Source of the DNA: an uncultured Nitrospira sp.
Lineage (GTDB): Bacteria; Nitrospirota; Nitrospiria; Nitrospirales; Nitrospiraceae
NCBI GenBank assembly: GCA_902500995.1
Contig: CABVSR010000025.1
Coordinates: 1 to 58,577, forward strand
Direction: 5' to 3'
DNA length: 58,577 nucleotides
Below are positions 26,413-35,318 of the stretch, in pieces. Both the position numbers and the translations under genes were made by a program. The notes beneath the pieces were generated by a model, which did not search any database, had not been told where the DNA came from, and saw only the letters and a list, made by a program, of their open reading frames with translations. Position 1 is the first letter of the stretch; every line of letters begins with the position of its first letter.

Positions 26413-26944
26413 ACTCCTGTCGCAACAGACCATACATCTCCACATCGATGCGTGTGCCGAAACGAAGATAATGTTCACGCAATCGGCCTTCGTGCGTCAT
26501 CCCTACTTTCTGCAATACCCGCCCGGAGGCCGGATTGGTATGGAAATGCGGCGCGTAGATGCGATGCAACTTCAGACTGGTAAAGCCGTAGTCCAGTAAC
26601 GCTCTCACGGCTTCCGTGCCATAGCCCCGGTTCCAATAGGTCTTGCCCAGCCAATAACTCAAGCGGCCCTGTTCATGCGCGAGTACGAGCTCTAGGCCGA
26701 TCGAGCCGATGACCTGCCCGCTCTCCGCCAAGGTCACCGCAAAGGTCACGCTCGTACCGGCCGACTGGTCTGTCAGCCGACCCGTGACCCAGTCGTGAGC
26801 CGCCTGCCGGTCCATCGGATGCGGGAGAAAAGTACCGGCGGCCACGTCGCGAGATCCGGCCAGGTGGTGCACGGCTTCCGCGTCGGCCGGTTCAAACGGC
26901 CGGAGCAGCAGCCGGCTGGTGTGGAGGGTCATCGCAACAGCCAT
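26360..26944 (-). CDS. GNAT acetyltransferase, RimJ/RimL-like
   Basis: 194 residues. Opens TLHTSRLLLRPFEPADAEAV as in the RimJ/RimL group, then VIGSIGLEL, WLGKTYWNRGYGTEAVRALL (the acetyl-CoA pyrophosphate loop, R/QxxGxG/A form) and LHRIYAPHFHTNPASGRVLQ with KVGMTHEGRLR. Transfers an acetyl group to a protein N-terminus or a small amine; target unknown. The 3' end lies inside the end of the amine oxidase gene on the other strand. Confidence 0.88.
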   Translation of the reverse strand: MAVAMTLHTSRLLLRPFEPADAEAVHHLAGSRDVAAGTFLPHPMDRQAAHDWVTGRLTDQSAGTSVTFAVTLAESGQVIGSIGLELVLAHEQGRLSYWLGKTYWNRGYGTEAVRALLDYGFTSLKLHRIYAPHFHTNPASGRVLQKVGMTHEGRLREHYLRFGTRIDVEMYGLLRQEFIACRPVIDGEPPPRES

Positions 26945-27058
26945 GTCTCGATCTCACCATATCGCCCGGCCGTGACACAACTGCCGGCTTTTGCCTTGAT
27001 TCTTGACGCTCCGCTCTCTCGCGCGTAGGGTGGCCTGGCATTTCCGTAAGGGGATTCC

Positions 27059-27265
27059 ATGGACGTGGCGCAGGTGTTGATAGCCATTGTAGGGTGCGGG
27101 GCGTCGGTGACGACCTACTGTCTCATGCGGTTTCCGCACATGCGCCGGGAGCCGTTCAGGCAGTATCCCGCCTGCTCGGTGTGGATCTCCGGCTTGGCAG
27201 CGCTGGCGGTGTTATGCCTCTGCCTGCTGGCGCTCATCGCGCAATATGCCTGGCAGTCGGCTTAG
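27059..27265 (+). CDS. Small two-helix membrane protein
   Basis: 68 residues with two hydrophobic segments (about 3-23, AQVLIAIVGCGASVTTYCL, and 41-64, VWISGLAALAVLCLCLLALI) and a basic loop between them (RFPHMRREPFRQ). Four Cys lie in or beside the helices. The ATG follows AAGGGGA. No family recognised. Its TAG stop supplies the left TA of repeat copy 3. Confidence 0.5.
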   Translation: MDVAQVLIAIVGCGASVTTYCLMRFPHMRREPFRQYPACSVWISGLAALAVLCLCLLALIAQYAWQSA

Positions 27266-27464
27266 CAGGATGCGCAAAAAGTCCGCCAGCGGCGTTCTCG
27301 CATCGCTCAGAGACAACGTACTGAAGCGTACGCCTCGCCTCTTCGCTTGCTGCGGCCTTGCTGGACAGCCTTTTTGCGCATCCTGCCTGGCTATTCAGCT
27401 CGTCTCACCCCTCGATAGTTACAAGGGCTACAGAGGGCAAAATGAGTTTTTCCGCAGCCTGTTA
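27263..27464. repeat. MITE-like inverted-end element, copy 3
   Basis: 202 bp, flanked by TA on both sides: left TA-GCAGGATGCGCAAAAAG, right CAGCCTGT-TA. The inner dyad CAGGATGCGCAAAAAG at 27266-27281 pairs perfectly over 16 bp with 27370-27385; the outer arm at 27445-27462 repeats the end sequence again. The left TA is part of the TAG stop of the 68-residue gene. Confidence 0.75.
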
Positions 27465-27632
27465 GTGTGGCGCCGGCGAGGCTGTGTTTTTCCTTAACGG
27501 ATGGCAGGCGCGCACACCCGATGGCATGGGCTGAGACAGCCCGCCCTCGCATCAATCCGTCCGAAGGATTACAATCCCTCTCAATGCCGACCAGTCGCAT
27601 GGCTACCACCATCGAACCGAGGAGTGATGCCG

Positions 27633-28655
27633 ATGTTGAAACCGGAGCCGGCCGGGGGACCGACCCCGCAGTTGTTTTTCCAGACGGCCAACGCTTATCA
27701 ACGTTCGCAGGCGCTGAAAGCTGCCGTCGAACTCGATCTGTTCACCTCCATCGGGTTGGGCCATGATCAGGTGCGGGATTTGGCCGAACGGTGCGGCGCG
27801 GCCCAGCGCGGCGTGCGCATTCTGGCGGACTATCTGACCATCCAAGGTTTCTTGGCCAAAGAAGGCGATCGGTACAAATTGACGCCGGACAGTGCCGTGT
27901 TTCTCGACCGGCGCTCGCCGGCCTACATGGGCTCCGTGTTGGGCTTTCTGCACGCGCCCAAGTTTCTCGCCGCATTTGAGAATCTGACCGACGCGGTACG
28001 GAAAGGCGGCACGGTGGCAGGGGCAGCGGGCACGGTCACGCCCGAGCATCCGCTCTGGGTGGATTTCGCGCGCTCCATGATTCCGATGATGGCCAAGCCG
28101 GCGGAAGAGATCGGCATGTTCGTGCGGCAGTCGCAGCCGAACGTGAAAAAGGTGTTGGACATCGCTGCGGGGCATGGTCTGTTCGGGGTCGAGATCGGCA
28201 GCCGTTGCCCGCAGGCGGAGATCGTGGCGTTGGATTGGCCGAATGTGCTGACCGTGGCAAAACAACTCGCGCAAGAGGCCGGGATCGCCTCGCGTTATCG
28301 GACGATCGCCGGCGACGCATTCCAGCAGGAATTCGGCGAGGGCTACGATCTCGTCCTGCTCACGAATTTTCTGCATCATTTCTCCGTGCCGACCTGCGAA
28401 TCATTGTTGCGCAAAGTCCATCGATGCCTCGCGCCGGGCGGCCGGGTCATCACGCTGGAGTTCGTGCCGGACGACAATCGCGTGACGCCCCCGCCGGTCG
28501 CGGAGTTTAGCTTGATCATGCTGGCGACGACACCGGAAGGCGATGCCTATACCTTTCGGGAGTATGAGCAGATGTTCGCCGCGGCGGGATTTTCCAGGAC
28601 GGAACTCCATCCCGTCGCCGGTTCGATCGAGCAGGTCCTCGTCTCGTCGCTGTAA
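27633..28655 (+). CDS. SAM-dependent O-methyltransferase-like protein
   Basis: 340 residues from the ATG at 27633, which has GAGGAG 8 bases upstream; longer starts are possible but look non-coding. The N-terminal winged-helix dimerisation domain (ANAYQRSQALKAAVELDLF, QRGVRILADYLTIQGFL) and the SAM motif VLDIAAGHGLFGVEIGSRCP place it with plant-type/CrtF/acetylserotonin O-methyltransferases. Motif IV is LTNFLHHFSVP, with a His pair near the usual catalytic position. Substrate unknown. Stands alone, just after repeat copy 3. Confidence 0.85.
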   Translation: MLKPEPAGGPTPQLFFQTANAYQRSQALKAAVELDLFTSIGLGHDQVRDLAERCGAAQRGVRILADYLTIQGFLAKEGDRYKLTPDSAVFLDRRSPAYMGSVLGFLHAPKFLAAFENLTDAVRKGGTVAGAAGTVTPEHPLWVDFARSMIPMMAKPAEEIGMFVRQSQPNVKKVLDIAAGHGLFGVEIGSRCPQAEIVALDWPNVLTVAKQLAQEAGIASRYRTIAGDAFQQEFGEGYDLVLLTNFLHHFSVPTCESLLRKVHRCLAPGGRVITLEFVPDDNRVTPPPVAEFSLIMLATTPEGDAYTFREYEQMFAAAGFSRTELHPVAGSIEQVLVSSL

Positions 28656-28873
28656 TTTCACGGGGGCGACCTGCGGGCAGTCCCCTCACCCCGTCGCCGG
28701 CTGACCCGGCAAGATTCCTGACCCAGCGTCGCCTGCTGCACACAGCCATCCAACACATCGGACCAACGCATCGTACCTGCCCGGCCAGCGGCCAGACGCT
28801 TTTTCCTTCACTAGGGTTTTAGGAAGGCGCGTGCCGGGCCCTGCCATTGTCTAATGAAGCGGTTGGTATGATG

Positions 28874-28889
28874 ACCGATGATCATCGGT
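28874..28889. promoter_or_regulatory. Perfect 16-bp palindrome before the repair operon
   Basis: ACCGATGATCATCGGT is perfectly self-complementary and ends 13 bases before the ATG of the first gene, covering the ribosome-site zone. It may be an operator or a translational control hairpin. It does not match the usual LexA box. Confidence 0.45.
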
Positions 28890-28902
28890 GGATAACCATG
28901 TC

Positions 28903-29895
28903 ATGACCGATCTGATCCGTTTGCAGCCCGAAGGGCTCGCTGGTCCCGGCAGCCGGTTCCACATCGATGCTTGGGGAAAGGCTGCCGTCAATCTGATCAC
29001 CCATGCCCATGGCGATCATGCCCGTGCAGGCAGTGCCGAATATTGGTGCGCGGAGCCCTGCGCGGCGATATTGCGCCACCGGCTGGGACCGGAGGCTCGC
29101 ATCCGACCGGTGCCGTACCGGGAGCCGGTGCGGCTCGGCGATTGTTGGATTTCGTTTCATCCTGCCGGACACATTCTGGGCTCGGCGCAAATACGTGTTG
29201 AACAGGCGTCTCGCGTCTGGGTCGTGACGGGCGATTACAAGCGCGACGCCGATCCCACCTGCGAATCGTTCGAGCCCGTGCCCTGCGATACGATGATCAC
29301 GGAAGCAACGTTCGGCTTGCCCATCTACCGCTGGGACTCCGCCCATGAGGTCACGCGGCGCATCGTCGAATGGTGGCAGCGTTGCCGCGAGGACAATGTG
29401 ACGGCGCTGCTGTTTTGTTACGCCCTGGGTAAGGCGCAACGCATTCTCGCCGAACTGGCGCGCTTCACGCGTGACGAGGTGCTGCTGCACGGAGCGGTGG
29501 CGTCCCTGACGCAGATCTACCGTGAGCAGGGCGTCGCGATGGTGCCGACCAGGCTGGTGAGTGATGCAGAAGGTCCTACCGAAGGGCGGCTGGTCCTGGC
29601 GCCTCCGTCCGCCCATCGCAGCCCTTGGATGAAGCGGTTCCGCCAGGTTTCCACCGCCTTTGCGTCGGGCTGGATGGCGGTGCGCGGCATCCGGCGACGG
29701 CGCGGGTATCACCGGGGATTTGTCTTATCCGACCATGCGGATTGGCGGGGGCTGCTGGAGACGGTCGAACAGTCGCGCGCGTCCCGCCTCTTGGTCACGC
29801 ACGGCAGCTCCGACACCCTGGCCCGTTATCTTCGCGAGGTGAAGGGCATGAAGGCTGAGGCCCTGACGACGCATTTCGGAGAGGAGGAAGCGTAG
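28903..29895 (+). CDS. DNA-ligase-associated exonuclease (metallo-beta-lactamase fold)
   Basis: 330 residues from the ATG at 28903. The beta-lactamase/beta-CASP metal motif HAHGDH is at residues 34-39, with FHPAGHILGSAQ and VTGDYKRDADP following, and FVLSDHADW near the C-terminus. The layout matches the putative exonuclease of the ligase-associated repair cluster, related to Artemis/SNM1/CPSF nucleases. The TAG stop overlaps the GTG start of the ligase by one base, so the four genes to 34828 are a tight operon for DNA end processing and joining. Confidence 0.88.
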   Translation: MTDLIRLQPEGLAGPGSRFHIDAWGKAAVNLITHAHGDHARAGSAEYWCAEPCAAILRHRLGPEARIRPVPYREPVRLGDCWISFHPAGHILGSAQIRVEQASRVWVVTGDYKRDADPTCESFEPVPCDTMITEATFGLPIYRWDSAHEVTRRIVEWWQRCREDNVTALLFCYALGKAQRILAELARFTRDEVLLHGAVASLTQIYREQGVAMVPTRLVSDAEGPTEGRLVLAPPSAHRSPWMKRFRQVSTAFASGWMAVRGIRRRRGYHRGFVLSDHADWRGLLETVEQSRASRLLVTHGSSDTLARYLREVKGMKAEALTTHFGEEEA

Positions 29896-31622
29896 TGCAG
29901 GCGTTTGCTGCCCTGTTCGAGCAACTCGACCAGACGACCGCGACCAACGACAAGGTGCGCATCATGGCGGACTTCTTCCGCTGGGAGGATCCGGAGACCT
30001 GCGCCTGGGTGCTCTATTTTCTCTCCGGGCAGAGACCCAAACAGATCGTGGGCTCGACCAAGTTGCGGCGCTGGGCGCAAGAAAAGGTCGGCTACCCCGA
30101 TTGGTTGATGGAGGAATCCTATGCGGCGGTGGGCGATACGGCAGAACTGATCGCGCTGCTGCTTGCTGCGGGTGAGCAGGCCGCCGATCGGGCGCCTTCA
30201 GAACCCCTGTCGTTGGGCGAATGGATGGAGCAGCGCATCCTCCCGCTTTCAGGGATGGACGATCACGCTCGCCGCGGGATGATTTTCCAATGGTGGAATG
30301 CACTCGAAGTCCGTGAAACATTCATCGTGAACAAGTTGCTCACCGGCTCGTTGCGGGTCGGTGTGTCCGAGACGCTGGTCTATCGAGCCCTGGCGGCCGT
30401 CTATTCTCTGCCCCCGGCGGTGATTGCGTCCCGGCTCGTAGGAACCTGGCAGCCCGGCGCTGAGTTCTTTGCCCGTCTGAGTGCGCCGGCGGAAGAGACA
30501 GCGGATGGGCGGAGCGCGGATGAGAACCTGTTGCCGCTTCCCTTCTGCTTGGCTGCGCCGATGGAGAGCGATCCGGAAGCGCTGGGCGAGGTGTCCGATT
30601 GGCAATGTGAATGGAAGTGGGATGGCATCCGTTGCCAAGTGGTGAAAGCCGGGTCGCGCATCGAAATCTGGTCACGCGGCGAAGAGCGGATCACCGGTTC
30701 GTTCCCGGACCTGACGCGAGTGCTGCTGGCTGTTCCCGGCGATTGGGTCATCGATGGAGAAATTGTCGCCGGCGATTGGCGTCGACCCGGCGCGTTTCAA
30801 TCCCTGCAGCAACGATTGAACCGCAAAAGACCGTCGCTGGCCCTGATCGCCTCCAGTCCCGTCTCGTTCCTCGCCTATGATTTGTTGCACATCGACGGCC
30901 AATCATGCCGCCACCGCCCTCTTGCAGAACGGCGGGCGATGCTCGAAGGGAAGCTGAAGGCCTTCCTCAGTGAATCGCTGGGGATCAGTCCGCTGCTGGA
31001 CCTGTCCTCATGGGAGCAGGCCAAACTCCTCCGCGAAAGGTCGCGAGTGGAAGGGGCGGAAGGTCTCATGCTGAAAGCGAAGGCCGGCGAGTATGTGGCA
31101 GGCCGCAAGCGCGGGGTCTGGTTCAAGTGGAAGATCGATCCGCTGGCAATCGATGCCGTGCTGACGGCCGCCCAACCGGGAACCGGCCGGCGCGCCTCGC
31201 TGTATACCGATTACACCTTTTCTGTCTGGGCTGAAGGCCGGCTCATCCCAGTGGCGAAGGCCTATTCGGGCCTCACGGATGAGGAGATTCGCGAACTGGA
31301 TGGCTGGATCCGCAAACATACGCGCGAGCGCTTCGGTCCCGTCCGCACGGTCGAGGCGCAACGGGTGTTCGAAATCGGGTTCGAAGGCATCAGCCGGAGC
31401 GAGCGGCACAAGTCCGGCTTCGCGCTGCGTTTTCCCCGCATTCTGCGCGAGCGAACGGACAAGCGGGTGGAGGATGCGGACCAGGTCGCCACGTTGGACA
31501 GCCTGATGGAATCGTTGGGCTCGCGAGGAGGCCAGGTGGCGCGCGCCAGGTCGGCACGTGCAGCCTCGGATAATCCCGAGCAATTGCAGTTCGATTTAGA
31601 AAGGGGCGACGCGACTTCATGA
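29895..31622 (+). CDS. ATP-dependent DNA ligase, Lhr-associated type
   Basis: 575 residues, GTG start. An N-terminal DNA-binding region (1-205) is followed by the adenylation domain with catalytic Lys241 in CEWKWDGIR, then IDGEIVAGDW, YDLLHIDG, EGLMLKAKAGEYVAGRK and WFKWKIDP, the ordered nucleotidyltransferase motifs. A C-terminal OB fold has YTFSVWAEGRLIPVAKAYSG. Seals nicks using ATP. It overlaps the helicase start by an ATGA, and the neighbours define it as the ligase of the Lhr-associated repair cluster rather than LigD of NHEJ (no Ku gene is nearby). Confidence 0.93.
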   Translation: MQAFAALFEQLDQTTATNDKVRIMADFFRWEDPETCAWVLYFLSGQRPKQIVGSTKLRRWAQEKVGYPDWLMEESYAAVGDTAELIALLLAAGEQAADRAPSEPLSLGEWMEQRILPLSGMDDHARRGMIFQWWNALEVRETFIVNKLLTGSLRVGVSETLVYRALAAVYSLPPAVIASRLVGTWQPGAEFFARLSAPAEETADGRSADENLLPLPFCLAAPMESDPEALGEVSDWQCEWKWDGIRCQVVKAGSRIEIWSRGEERITGSFPDLTRVLLAVPGDWVIDGEIVAGDWRRPGAFQSLQQRLNRKRPSLALIASSPVSFLAYDLLHIDGQSCRHRPLAERRAMLEGKLKAFLSESLGISPLLDLSSWEQAKLLRERSRVEGAEGLMLKAKAGEYVAGRKRGVWFKWKIDPLAIDAVLTAAQPGTGRRASLYTDYTFSVWAEGRLIPVAKAYSGLTDEEIRELDGWIRKHTRERFGPVRTVEAQRVFEIGFEGISRSERHKSGFALRFPRILRERTDKRVEDADQVATLDSLMESLGSRGGQVARARSARAASDNPEQLQFDLERGDATS

Positions 31623-34180
31623 GTCCCTCGGCTAAAGTCTTACGCGGCATTCAACGGCTCAATCGAACGCGGCCGCCTCGGCCGCGGCCGGATGCCGGGG
31701 AGCAAGCGCGGGTTCGTGCGCGAGTCTGGCCGGCGCTGTCGCGCGAGCAGGCGCAGGAGCAGTGGAACGACTGGTTCAGCCGCCAAGGGTGGACTCCTTT
31801 TCCATTTCAGACCGATGCCTGGCAAGCCTTCGAAGCAGGGCGCTCCGGCCTGGTGGCGGTGCCGACCGGGAGCGGGAAGACCTATGCGGCGGTCGGGGGA
31901 CCGCTTCTGAACTTGATCTCTCGTTCCATGCGCGGCCTCGATCCGGGACTCACGCTGCTGTACATCACGCCCCTCAAGGCCCTCGCGCGGGACATCGCGC
32001 AAGCCATTCAACGGCCGTTGGATGATCTGGGCTGGCCGATTGCCGTGGATCTCCGCACGGGCGATACCAGTCCGGCGGCGCGCCGGAAATTCAAGGAACA
32101 ACTGCCCCACGTCCTTGTGACGACGCCCGAGTCGTTGGCGATTCTGTTGACCGATCAAGGCTGGGAAGCTCGGATGCAGGGCGTGCAGGCGGTCGTGCTG
32201 GACGAGTGGCATGAGCTGATGGGCACGAAGCGAGGCAGCCTGCTCGAATTGACCCTGGCTCGACTTCGTTCGATCGCAAAGGAAGTCCGCGTCTGGGCGC
32301 TGTCCGCGACGATCGCCAACCTGGAAGAAGCCGCGTCGGTGGCCGTGGGAAGCGGCCATCACGCGGAGATCATTTGCGCGGACCTTCCACGGCAGATCCG
32401 CCTCCACTGCCTGCTTCCGGAATCCGTTCAGCGCTGCCCCTGGTTCGGCTATTCGGGATTGCACCTCCTGCCGGAAGTCCTCACGCAGATCGACGTCACG
32501 CGCAGCACATTGCTCTTTACCAACACCAGATCGCACGCGGAGCGCTGGTTTCAGGCGATCCTCGAGGCTAAGCCGGAATGGTCGTATCTGATGGCCCTCC
32601 ACCATGGTTCGTTGGATCAAGATGAACGGCAGCGGGTCGAAGCAGGGATCAAGAGCGGCAGCTTGCGATTGGTCGTCGCGACCTCATCGCTCGATCTCGG
32701 GGTGGATTTCCCGCCGGTTGAAAACGTCATTCAAATCGGGTCGGCCAAATCGATTACCCGCGCGATCCAACGGGCCGGGCGCGCGTTCCACAGGCCTGGG
32801 GAAGCGACGCTGGTGCAGCTCTGCCCGACCAACGTCATGGAGATTCTCGAAGCCTCGGCCCTGCGCGAGGGGATGCAGGACGGTGTGATGGAGGAGCGGA
32901 TCGCGCCGGCGAAGCCGCTCGACGTGCTGGTGCAGTGTCTGCTGAATGCGTCGTTCAACGAAGGATTCGATCCGGCCGATCTCTTTCGACAGATCCGATC
33001 CGCCCGGTCGTTTCGAACCGTCACGAATGAGGAATTCTCCTGGGCCCTGGAGTTTATTCGTTCCGGCGGAGCCCTGGCTTCCTATCCGGAGTTTCGTAAA
33101 GTGGAAGTCGTGGGAGGGCGCTACCGGTTTGTCTCGGCGGAGGCGTCCCGCCGGCACAAGATGAACATCGGCACGATTCTCTCAGACAGCGGCGTGACGG
33201 TGCAGGTCCGCGGCGGAGCCAGGCTCGGCCTGATCGATGAAATGTTCATCGCGAAGCTCCGGCCCGGAGATGTCATCCAGTTCGGCGGACGCACCGTCGA
33301 GTTTCTCCAGATGCGGGACATGACGGCCTATGTGAAACCCGCTCGCCGGCGGAGGCCGGTAGCGGCCGTCTGGAGCGGCACGATCCTTCCGCTCAGCGTC
33401 CAACTCTCCGCCTATCTGCGGCGCGAGGTGGATCGGCTCAGGCAGGCCGTGGAGGGCGCCGCCCCCCCGTCGCCAGAGATCCACGCGCTCCTGCCGATTG
33501 CCCGTGTGCAATCCTCCCGGTCGCGCATTCCTTCGGCGGCGCAGCAGCTGATCGAACGCTGCCGCACGGCGGAAGGGCACCACCTGTTCGTCTATACCTG
33601 GGAAGGCTGGAGCGTCAATGAAGGCCTGGGCCATCTGGCCGCCTATCGCTTGTCCCAGCTTCGCCCGAATACGATTGCCGTGTCAGCGACGAACTATGGC
33701 TTCGAGCTCCTCTCGACCGAGCCGCTCGGCAGCGAGCTGGAGATCCGCCGGGCGCTGACTCTCCTGGAAGGACTGGAGGAGGACATCCACGCCTCCCAGA
33801 ATTTTCCGGAGCTGGCCAAGCGGGCTTTTCGAGAGATCGCGCGGGTGGCTGGGCTCGTCTACCAGGGCACGCCTTCTGCGCGGAAAACGGCGCGGCATCT
33901 GCAGATGAGCGCCTCGCTGCTCTTTGATGTCTTCCGGCAGTACGAACCATCCCATCCGCTCTTGGCCCAGGCCTTTCGCGAGGTCAGCGAGCAACAGTTG
34001 CAGATCGACCGGTTGCGCGGCCTGATGCGTCGGATGGACGAGCAGGAGCTGTTGATCGTGCCCATCGCCCGGCTGACCCCCTTTGCCTTTCCTCTGTATG
34101 TGGAACGGATCAAGTCGAGGCTCTCCACCGAACAACTCGAACAGCGGGTGGCGCGTCTGCAACGGGAGGTCTTTCGCTGA
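31619..34180 (+). CDS. Ligase-associated DEXH-box helicase (Lhr-like)
   Basis: 853 residues. Walker A VAVPTGSGKTYA near residue 80, TPLKALARDIA, DEWHEL as the DEXH box, LSATIANLEEA (motif III), LLFTNTRSHAERW, VVATSSLDLGVDFPPVE and IQRAGRAFHRPGEA (motif VI). The C-terminal 350 residues are the Lhr-type winged-helix and beta-sheet extension. An ATP-driven 3'-5' translocase is expected. It starts with an ATGA overlap after the ligase and ends directly at the GTG of the phosphoesterase gene. Confidence 0.93.
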   Translation: MSPSAKVLRGIQRLNRTRPPRPRPDAGEQARVRARVWPALSREQAQEQWNDWFSRQGWTPFPFQTDAWQAFEAGRSGLVAVPTGSGKTYAAVGGPLLNLISRSMRGLDPGLTLLYITPLKALARDIAQAIQRPLDDLGWPIAVDLRTGDTSPAARRKFKEQLPHVLVTTPESLAILLTDQGWEARMQGVQAVVLDEWHELMGTKRGSLLELTLARLRSIAKEVRVWALSATIANLEEAASVAVGSGHHAEIICADLPRQIRLHCLLPESVQRCPWFGYSGLHLLPEVLTQIDVTRSTLLFTNTRSHAERWFQAILEAKPEWSYLMALHHGSLDQDERQRVEAGIKSGSLRLVVATSSLDLGVDFPPVENVIQIGSAKSITRAIQRAGRAFHRPGEATLVQLCPTNVMEILEASALREGMQDGVMEERIAPAKPLDVLVQCLLNASFNEGFDPADLFRQIRSARSFRTVTNEEFSWALEFIRSGGALASYPEFRKVEVVGGRYRFVSAEASRRHKMNIGTILSDSGVTVQVRGGARLGLIDEMFIAKLRPGDVIQFGGRTVEFLQMRDMTAYVKPARRRRPVAAVWSGTILPLSVQLSAYLRREVDRLRQAVEGAAPPSPEIHALLPIARVQSSRSRIPSAAQQLIERCRTAEGHHLFVYTWEGWSVNEGLGHLAAYRLSQLRPNTIAVSATNYGFELLSTEPLGSELEIRRALTLLEGLEEDIHASQNFPELAKRAFREIARVAGLVYQGTPSARKTARHLQMSASLLFDVFRQYEPSHPLLAQAFREVSEQQLQIDRLRGLMRRMDEQELLIVPIARLTPFAFPLYVERIKSRLSTEQLEQRVARLQREVFR

Positions 34181-34828
34181 GTGAGACTCACTGTTTGTGG
34201 CGAGCAGTTTGAGTTGCTTCCCGAGCGCGCGCTCTTCTGGCCGTCGCGCCGGCTGCTCGTCGTGGCGGACTGCCATCTCGGCAAGGCGGAGACCTTTCAG
34301 CAGCAGGGCTTCTGGCTGCCTTCGCAATCAAGACAGCAGGACCTCAGTCGACTCTCCGCGCTGGCGACGCGGGTAGGGGCCGAGGAGGTGCTCTTTTTGG
34401 GCGACCTGGTCCATGCATTGAGCGGAGTGACGGAGGCGGTCGTCGCGGAGTTCGCGCAATGGCTGCGGGAATTCGACGGATCGGTGCGGATCGTCCTGGG
34501 GAATCACGACGCCGGACTGGCCAAACGGTGGCCGGAGGAATGGCGCCGGGCCGCCCTCTGCGAGCGGGTGGATATCGAGCGATTCCGGTTCCAGCACCAT
34601 CTCGGCGGCGGGCAGGGGGAAGCGGGACTCTTCTATTGGGTGGGGCATGTTCATCCCATGATTCGGTTGGAAAGAGGGCCGGATCGACTCCGGCTTCCGG
34701 CCTTTGTGATCGGCTCATTCCGAGGGTTGCTCCCGGCCTTCTCCAGCATGAGCGGCGGGTATGATGTCTCGCCGCCGGCCGAGGAGCGGGTCTTCGTGAT
34801 CGGGGAAGGCCAGGTCTATGAAGTGTGA
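34181..34828 (+). CDS. pdeM: Ligase-associated DNA endonuclease/phosphoesterase PdeM
   Basis: 215 residues; the GTG start follows the helicase stop with no gap. Calcineurin-like metallophosphoesterase motifs are visible: VVADCHLGKAETFQ (Asp30, His32), FLGDLVHAL, VLGNHDAGL and YWVGHVHPMIRL. The family in this operon is known as a Mn-dependent phosphodiesterase acting in DNA damage response. Last gene of the four-gene repair operon. Confidence 0.9.
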   Translation: MRLTVCGEQFELLPERALFWPSRRLLVVADCHLGKAETFQQQGFWLPSQSRQQDLSRLSALATRVGAEEVLFLGDLVHALSGVTEAVVAEFAQWLREFDGSVRIVLGNHDAGLAKRWPEEWRRAALCERVDIERFRFQHHLGGGQGEAGLFYWVGHVHPMIRLERGPDRLRLPAFVIGSFRGLLPAFSSMSGGYDVSPPAEERVFVIGEGQVYEV

Positions 34829-34850
34829 ATGCGCGGTCGGCGCGACAGGT

Positions 34851-34879
34851 TTGACGCGCATCATCCGGCTCCCTATACT
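34851..34879 (+). promoter_or_regulatory. Strong sigma-70 promoter; likely leaderless transcript
   Basis: TTGACG and TATACT are separated by exactly 17 bases (10 of 12 consensus matches). The expected start of transcription, about 7 bases after the -10 box, coincides with the ATG at 34886. Confidence 0.6.
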
Positions 34880-34885
34880 TCGAGC

Positions 34886-35242
34886 ATGCTCCGGCTCACC
34901 TCTTCCCGGCTGATGGTCGTCGGCTGGCTTGCCGTCCTCCTCAGTCTCGCCACCGCCGCCGACTTCGTCGTCGACCTCGTGTTCGAGGTGCCCGATCTCG
35001 TTGCCGAGGCATCGGTGGAGCTCCCGGAAGGACTTCTCGACCCAGCTGAACATCTGTTGGTGTCCTCCGCTCGTTTCGCGGCCTTGTCACCGGACGCCTC
35101 CACGATTCTGCCCCTCGTCCAATGGTTCGGAAACGGAGGCCTGCTTCATGCAGTACTCTCCGCTCCATTTCCAGTGATTCCATTGAGTCATTCGCCGCCG
35201 CAACAAGCACCCGGCTCCTTCTTTATCCCTCTCCGCATTTGA
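34886..35242 (+). CDS. Small exported or membrane protein, unknown
   Basis: 118 residues from the ATG at 34886. The N-terminus (RLTSSRLMVVGWLAVLLSLATA) is a signal peptide or signal anchor; the rest is acidic then Pro-rich (LVAEASVELPEGLL, HSPPQQAPGSFFIP). No Shine-Dalgarno sequence is visible, but a strong promoter places the transcript start at or beside the ATG. I do not recognise the family; the Omp85-like gene follows 76 bases on. Confidence 0.5.
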   Translation: MLRLTSSRLMVVGWLAVLLSLATAADFVVDLVFEVPDLVAEASVELPEGLLDPAEHLLVSSARFAALSPDASTILPLVQWFGNGGLLHAVLSAPFPVIPLSHSPPQQAPGSFFIPLRI

Positions 35243-35318
35243 TTCGCATCCAGCGTCTCCATGCTCTTCGTGCGTCCTGCCGAAGGATGCGCAGGCTCTT
35301 TCTTGGAGGAGGCTGACC

